From the NCBI GenBank assembly GCA_003427395.1, contig BFEA01000064.1:1843925-1874463 (forward strand): DNA of 30,539 nucleotides, given 5' to 3'. The translations under genes were made by a program, and so were the position numbers. Shown piece by piece: positions 27,053-30,539 of the stretch (within the stretch, counting starts at the first letter, position 1; each line of letters starts with the position of its first letter). The notes below the pieces were generated by a model that worked only from the letters and a program-made list of their open reading frames with translations, made no database searches and was not told the origin of the DNA. The DNA comes from Chara braunii (Eukaryota > Streptophyta > Charophyceae > Charales > Characeae).

Positions 27053-27139
27053 GATACTCCTACGTTGTTGCAACTTGGTCTCGATCCCGGAATCTCCCCC
27101 ATGGTAGTCCGATACTGTAACCAATAGTGCTAGGTCCAA

Positions 27140-27460
27140 GGCTGGGTCTAGCTCTGACGAACACCTAAATAAACTGATACTGCGCGACGTGCAGACCTAC
27201 CGAAACATTTTTAGAACTACACCGTTGTCAACGTCGCCCTTCGTATGCACAAACGACATGTAAGCACAACAATCAAAAGACAAAATCTCTTTAATCCTAG
27301 TTTAATCAGAAACACAGATCTGGCCGGCGATCACGCCGACTCTTCAATCATCAACAAAAAATAAAAACATCACGCGCGCCTCAAATCTGTGCGTCCACAC
27401 ACTCTGTACCCTCGTCAATCATCCAGCCAGTGTAAACCACACACAGTGGCGCCTCGCGTG
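27140..27460. other. No gene recognised
   Basis: Nothing coding. Read on the minus strand, the sequence at about 27,110-27,135 has a faint TTGGTTACAG.ATCGGA resemblance to an initiator-tRNA primer-binding site (TGGTATCAGAGC), which is too poor to call. Confidence 0.35.
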
Positions 27461-27461
27461 G

Positions 27462-27469
27462 TATAAATA
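27462..27469 (+). promoter_or_regulatory. TATA box upstream of hAT transposase
   Basis: TATAAATA lies about 210 bp before the first recognisable hAT codon, on the same strand. A 7-bp hairpin ATACCCT/AGGGTAT (27,517-27,534) follows in the presumed leader. It is a plausible ancestral transposase promoter, not proven. Confidence 0.4.
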
Positions 27470-27674
27470 AGCTTTAAACTAAACTTGTTTCCCGTCACCT
27501 GTAAAAACCAGGGTGGATACCCTTGTAAGGGTATTCACACCGATAACGTCAGCAACTCCTACATTAAAATCTTTCACGTCACGACCCGGAACATCAACTA
27601 CTGCGAGTGTTTCGAGAATTATCATGACGAGTAGCAGCGTCGGGGAGGAAAAGGTTAAATAGGAGCCATTTACG

Positions 27675-28200
27675 GTGGATCCCAAGTTCAGCGGTGACCA
27701 CTGTGTGTGGACATGGGTGCAGGCCGGTCAGATCTTGGATGGGAATGCCAAGGGACAAAGAACGTTGCATTGCAGGTTGCGCCAGTGCGAGTGGAGCGGC
27801 AAGCGAAAACGGGCGTGTGAGCACTTCACTTTTAATAGGGCATCCTCCATGCAACCTCATGCCACCATTGCCATTTCGAGGAGATTGCACAGAGCTGGTT
27901 GGGGGTTGCCTCTGGACCTGCTGGAGAGGGTGCATCGTGTGATGGAGGAGGAGAGCAACAAATCTGAGCATGATATCGACATGCAAGATATTATAGCGGT
28001 TGGTGGAGGAGGTTTTGGGATTGGAGAAGACTCTGATGAGGGAGTTTGTGAGCAGCCCAACAGTGGACAAGGGATGGTGGCCATTGGAGGGCTTGGAGCA
28101 CTCAGGTTGCGACCTGCGATGCAGTAGGCCATGGAGCAGGCGGGTCGCGTCCATCGCAAAATGAGGCCCGAGTTTGTGGACCAGCAAAACAAACGTCAAT
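27675..28200 (+). pseudogene. hAT BED zinc finger and linker
   Basis: The frame 27,675-28,127 begins DPKFSGDHCVWTWVQAG and has CRLRQCEWSGKRKRACEHFT. This resembles the BED-like finger of plant hAT transposases ('C..C.k...G...RA.EHF'), with the two metal-binding histidines incomplete. It continues into an acidic, glycine-rich linker and, after one stop, VHRKMRPEFVDQQNKRQS before the frame breaks. This finger would bind element ends. Confidence 0.6.
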
Positions 28201-28273
28201 CGTGAGGTACACAAAGAACCCGAGCCAGGAGAAAATTGATGACGATGACACCATAAACATCTGCGGGTGATCG

Positions 28274-28658
28274 TTGATGAACTACATCGGATTCCTTGCA
28301 GGACGTTCGAAGCCAATTTTCGTCAAGTGTGAGGATGTGAGTGTGGGGGACAAGGATGCAACTGCTGTTGTTGCGGGGTGGAACGGTTCTTCAGGGAGTT
28401 TGGGGTGGAGAAGATCACAACGATCTGCAAGAAGCTGTTCACGGGGAACAAGAGTGCAACTTGGATGTTGAGGAAGGATCCAGAGTTCAGTCAGATTACT
28501 GCATTGCTTGCACAACCCACTGCATGGACCTGCTCCTGCATAACATCTGCAACAAGACATGGGTGGTTGAGGTAATTGATTGTGTGAACAAAATTGTCAA
28601 CTTCTTCAGGGTTCATAGGTGGCCACATCCACACTTGAGGAGACACTTGATTAAGTAA
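28274..28658 (+). pseudogene. hAT DUF659-like domain
   Basis: The first frame reads MNYIGFLAGRSKPIFVKCED and GDKDATA. A second has FFREFGVEKITTICKKLFTG; the family motif here is 'v..iCTDNa', so the aspartate of TDN is lost. A third reads CIACTTHCMDLLLHNICN, VVEVIDCVNKIVNFFRVHRW and HPHLRRHLIK, matching 'PCAaHclnLlL.Di' and the following helix. Three frames cover one domain, so at least two indels occurred. Confidence 0.75.
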
Positions 28659-28659
28659 C

Positions 28660-29058
28660 TGGAGTTGAAAGCCAGCTGTCTCCTTCAACCAGCATTGATG
28701 AGGTTTGGGACCCACTACGTGATGTTGTACAGACTTCATGTGTGAGAGAGGGTGCTTGTGCGTATTGGGACTTGGCGGCGGGCGCCCATGGGAGAGTATG
28801 GTGTGGTGAGGGGAAATCAAAGCAAAAGCGTACACAACCGAGGAGTTCATTCTTGACAAAGACGTTTGGGCTGATATCAAGAAGTTGACTCTCTTGCTGA
28901 GGGGCGTATACGATGTGTTGAGAGAGGTGGACAAGGACGTCCATTGCTTGTCATGCATCTACGACATGGTTTCTTGCCTGTAGAGCTTTGCTCGCTCTTC
29001 CCCCCTTACTGCAGATGACCGAGATGCTGTCCTCCTCAATGTCGACAACAAGACTGGC
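28660..29058 (+). pseudogene. hAT central segment
   Basis: Fragments MRFGTHYVMLYRL (family 'TRF.t.y.mL.Rl'), then after shifts TEEFILDKDVWADIKKL, LLLRGVYDVLREVDKDVHCL and IYDMVSC, match the helical insertion region of plant hAT proteins ('fw..v......pl...lr.vD'). Stops at about 28,735 and 28,981 interrupt it. Confidence 0.7.
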
Positions 29059-29840
29059 ATGCTTCTCAGCCCCATACATGCAATGGCACGACTACTGGAT
29101 CCTCAGTTGAGGGACATTGCAGTTTTCAGCAACGTCGAGCTCATAACGCACTTCAACAGTAGTGTTCAGCGACTGATCAGGAAGAAGGGGTCAAAAATGT
29201 TCAATTACTACAAGGACCAGTTGTACAACTTGCAATTTGGGAGGGGACTCTTTGGCGACTCGGCGGTGTTGAGGAGGGCAGAAAGGACAATCATGTGTTG
29301 TGGTGGGAGGCGCACGGTGTTGGGCATCCAAAGATCAGGGAGTTGGCAGTCGAAGTCCTTTCCATATGGACGACATTCTCTGCGGCTGAGAGGAATTGGA
29401 GCACATGGACTCTCATACAAACGAAGTCCAGAAACAAGTTGCATCATGAACACGCTGAGAAGCTGGTCTATTCGCACTGCAGCCTAAGGCTCAAGAGCAG
29501 GGGGGAGGATGGGCCCACCATTGCAGGAGGGTGGTTGAAGTTGGAGAAGGATTGGGTGGACGAGGACTTGGAGGGTGACACAACGAATGTCACATATGTC
29601 GGTGATGACGATGAGGTCGGTGGAACGGCCACTCGTTCTCCTACAGGCAACACCAACGTTGCTCTTGCTCCATCTACTACGATGTCGGCATCTATGCAGA
29701 GGTTGGGGGAGGTAGAGGAGGTTGCAGAGGGGGACGAGGTTGAGGATGTTGCGGATGCGGAGGATGAGAGTGATGAGGATGAGGACGACGTTCCAGGCGA
29801 TGAGTGGGTGGACAAGAGGTCAGACTCCGAGAGATCGTGA
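29059..29840 (+). pseudogene. hAT C-terminal dimerisation domain and acidic tail
   Basis: Frame one (29,059-29,300) has MLLSPIHAMARLLDPQLRD, the 'pLh.aa..LnP' block. A shift near 29,295 leads to LWWEAHGVGHPKIRELAVEV and FSAAERNWSTWTLIQ, then KSRNKLHHEHAEKLVYSHC, the canonical hAT dimerisation signature (ERnWS..., RN.L......LVy...NLrL). The protein ends with a strongly acidic Asp/Glu tail and a stop at 29,838. This is the best-preserved part of the transposase. Confidence 0.85.
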
Positions 29841-29883
29841 ACGAGGAGGGAGGAGATCCATCCATATGTGTTGGGCGCACACT

Positions 29884-30359
29884 TCAGTGATCGATTGAGA
29901 GACTAACATGCACAGAGGGAGCAACCGTGACAGGGGCATCATGAGGAGCACCATCCGCACCCTCAGGAGGAGGAGCAGCCGCAGGCGGAGCACCCACAAC
30001 AAGACGAGCACCAGCAGCGAGAGGATGAGAAACACCAGCAGCAGGAGTTGGAGCACCTGCAACAGGAGGGGGAGCACTAGCAGCTAGAGGGCGAGGCAGA
30101 GGATGAGCACTAGCAAAGGATGAGCGCCAACAACCAGAGCCCGAGGGGGAGCAGCAGCAACAGCCCATGGATGCATTCTTTGGCCGTGGACGACCTTCAC
30201 AACTGCTCAGCCGCCATGGAGCACATCCCGAGATTGTATGGGATCCTCTTGCGTATTGATGTGGACGAGGTGGACGAGGCAGACGTGACAGAGGCCGACC
30301 ACCTTCTGCACGAGGGCGGTAGCCTGCCACACGTGGTAGAGGACGTCGTAAGTCCGTGA
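29884..30359 (+). pseudogene. Gln/Glu/His-rich open stretch after hAT
   Basis: The plus-strand text (HHPHPQEEEQPQAEHPQQDE, HQQQELEHLQQEGEH) arises from imprecise GAGCACCAGCAG-type repeats. It runs with a few stops into a frame at 30,120-30,359 that begins with Asn/Gln/Ser-rich text and ends EADHLLHEGGSLPHVVEDVV. It could be a downstream exon of the hAT gene or of a neighbour, or simply expanded repeat DNA. The minus-strand frame here is a shadow. No domain is recognised. Confidence 0.3.
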
Positions 30360-30443
30360 AACCACGAGAGACATCTGTCTTCCGTCTCATCCTGCAGAGG
30401 GTTCCGATGATGACTCTCGTGAGAGTGTTCCTCTGAATGCCTG

Positions 30444-30447
<4 letters not shown>

Positions 30448-30539
<92 letters not shown>
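30448..30539. repeat. (TG)n(AG)n compound microsatellite
   Basis: TG/GT dinucleotides change to an uninterrupted AG run that reaches the window end. Confidence 0.98.

Larger units (their letters stand above)
27660..29840 (+). mobile_element. hAT-superfamily transposase, broken copy
   Basis: In order: BED-type zinc finger region, linker, DUF659-like domain with an internal deletion, central transposase segment, C-terminal hAT dimerisation domain and an acidic tail. Frames change at least four times. The N-terminal catalytic part between the linker (about 28,200) and the DUF659-like block (28,275) is missing. Terminal inverted repeats and an 8-bp target duplication were not found by eye. It is non-autonomous. 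Confidence 0.85.

Noticed and set aside
26855-27139. Minus-strand protein with nine-residue repeats
   Set aside because: The repeat is a GC-rich 27-bp minisatellite with only three copies, and the flanking residues show no domain.
27110-27480. Minus-strand LTR with an initiator-tRNA primer-binding site
   Set aside because: The match to the primer-binding site is too weak and no gag or pol follows on that strand.
29884-30390. Minus-strand Ala/Pro-rich protein
   Set aside because: It is the complement of GAGCACCAGCAG-type repeats; composition follows from the repeat.

Overview
The window looks like nuclear, repeat-dominated DNA of a eukaryote in the plant lineage; a streptophyte alga or early land plant is possible, but the species cannot be fixed from sequence alone. 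The evidence is a plant-type LINE with a C-terminal zinc-binding RVT tail, a Ty3/gypsy element primed by tRNA-Asp, a hAT transposase with BED, DUF659-like and dimerisation parts, fragments of U6, 28S and mitochondrial-type LSU RNA, microsatellites and an assembly gap. I see no intact conserved host gene. Almost every recognisable coding stretch is a broken transposon.

Layout. 1-1,230: short repeats (a 22-bp minisatellite, a triplicated GC-rich module, inverted repeats sharing a GGGGC/GTCCCACT end, G-rich runs). 1,240-8,821: a decayed LINE (LINE-A) from a gag-like ORF1 through endonuclease and reverse transcriptase to an A-rich tail, flanked on both sides by copies of one repeat. 9,030-10,093: a second LINE reverse transcriptase (LINE-B) with a 141-bp internal tandem duplication, joined at motif C to a piece of mitochondrial-type LSU rRNA. 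10,190-11,760: AT-rich, unresolved. 11,770-18,030: a long non-coding tract unusually dense in short, perfect, mutually unrelated hairpins. It is interrupted by an N gap (12,487-12,901), a 54-bp minisatellite (14,258-14,825) and two small unknown ORFs (16,066-16,950), and it includes a U6 fragment and tRNA-like promoter boxes.

18,156-23,536: a Ty3/gypsy element (primer-binding site, gag, protease, reverse transcriptase), invaded by two related non-autonomous foldback elements (18,352-18,906 in the leader, 19,448-20,201 in gag) and cut off before RNase H. 23,620-24,520: five hairpins with one conserved loop and differing, complementary stems, then further nested stem-loops. 24,840-25,290: a possible gag zinc knuckle. 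26,058-26,750, minus strand: 28S rRNA pieces around a full-length U6-like copy. 26,961-27,052: a 27-bp repeat. 27,462-29,840: TATA box and broken hAT transposase. 29,880-30,539: a Q/E/H-rich tail and a microsatellite.

No pathway is encoded. The coherent story is retrotransposition. LINE machinery plausibly explains the chimeric U6/28S/LSU pieces, and nested insertions explain the broken gypsy. The hairpin-rich tracts, above all the conserved-loop family near 23.6-24.0 kb and the paired foldback elements, are what ordinary transposon decay does not explain.
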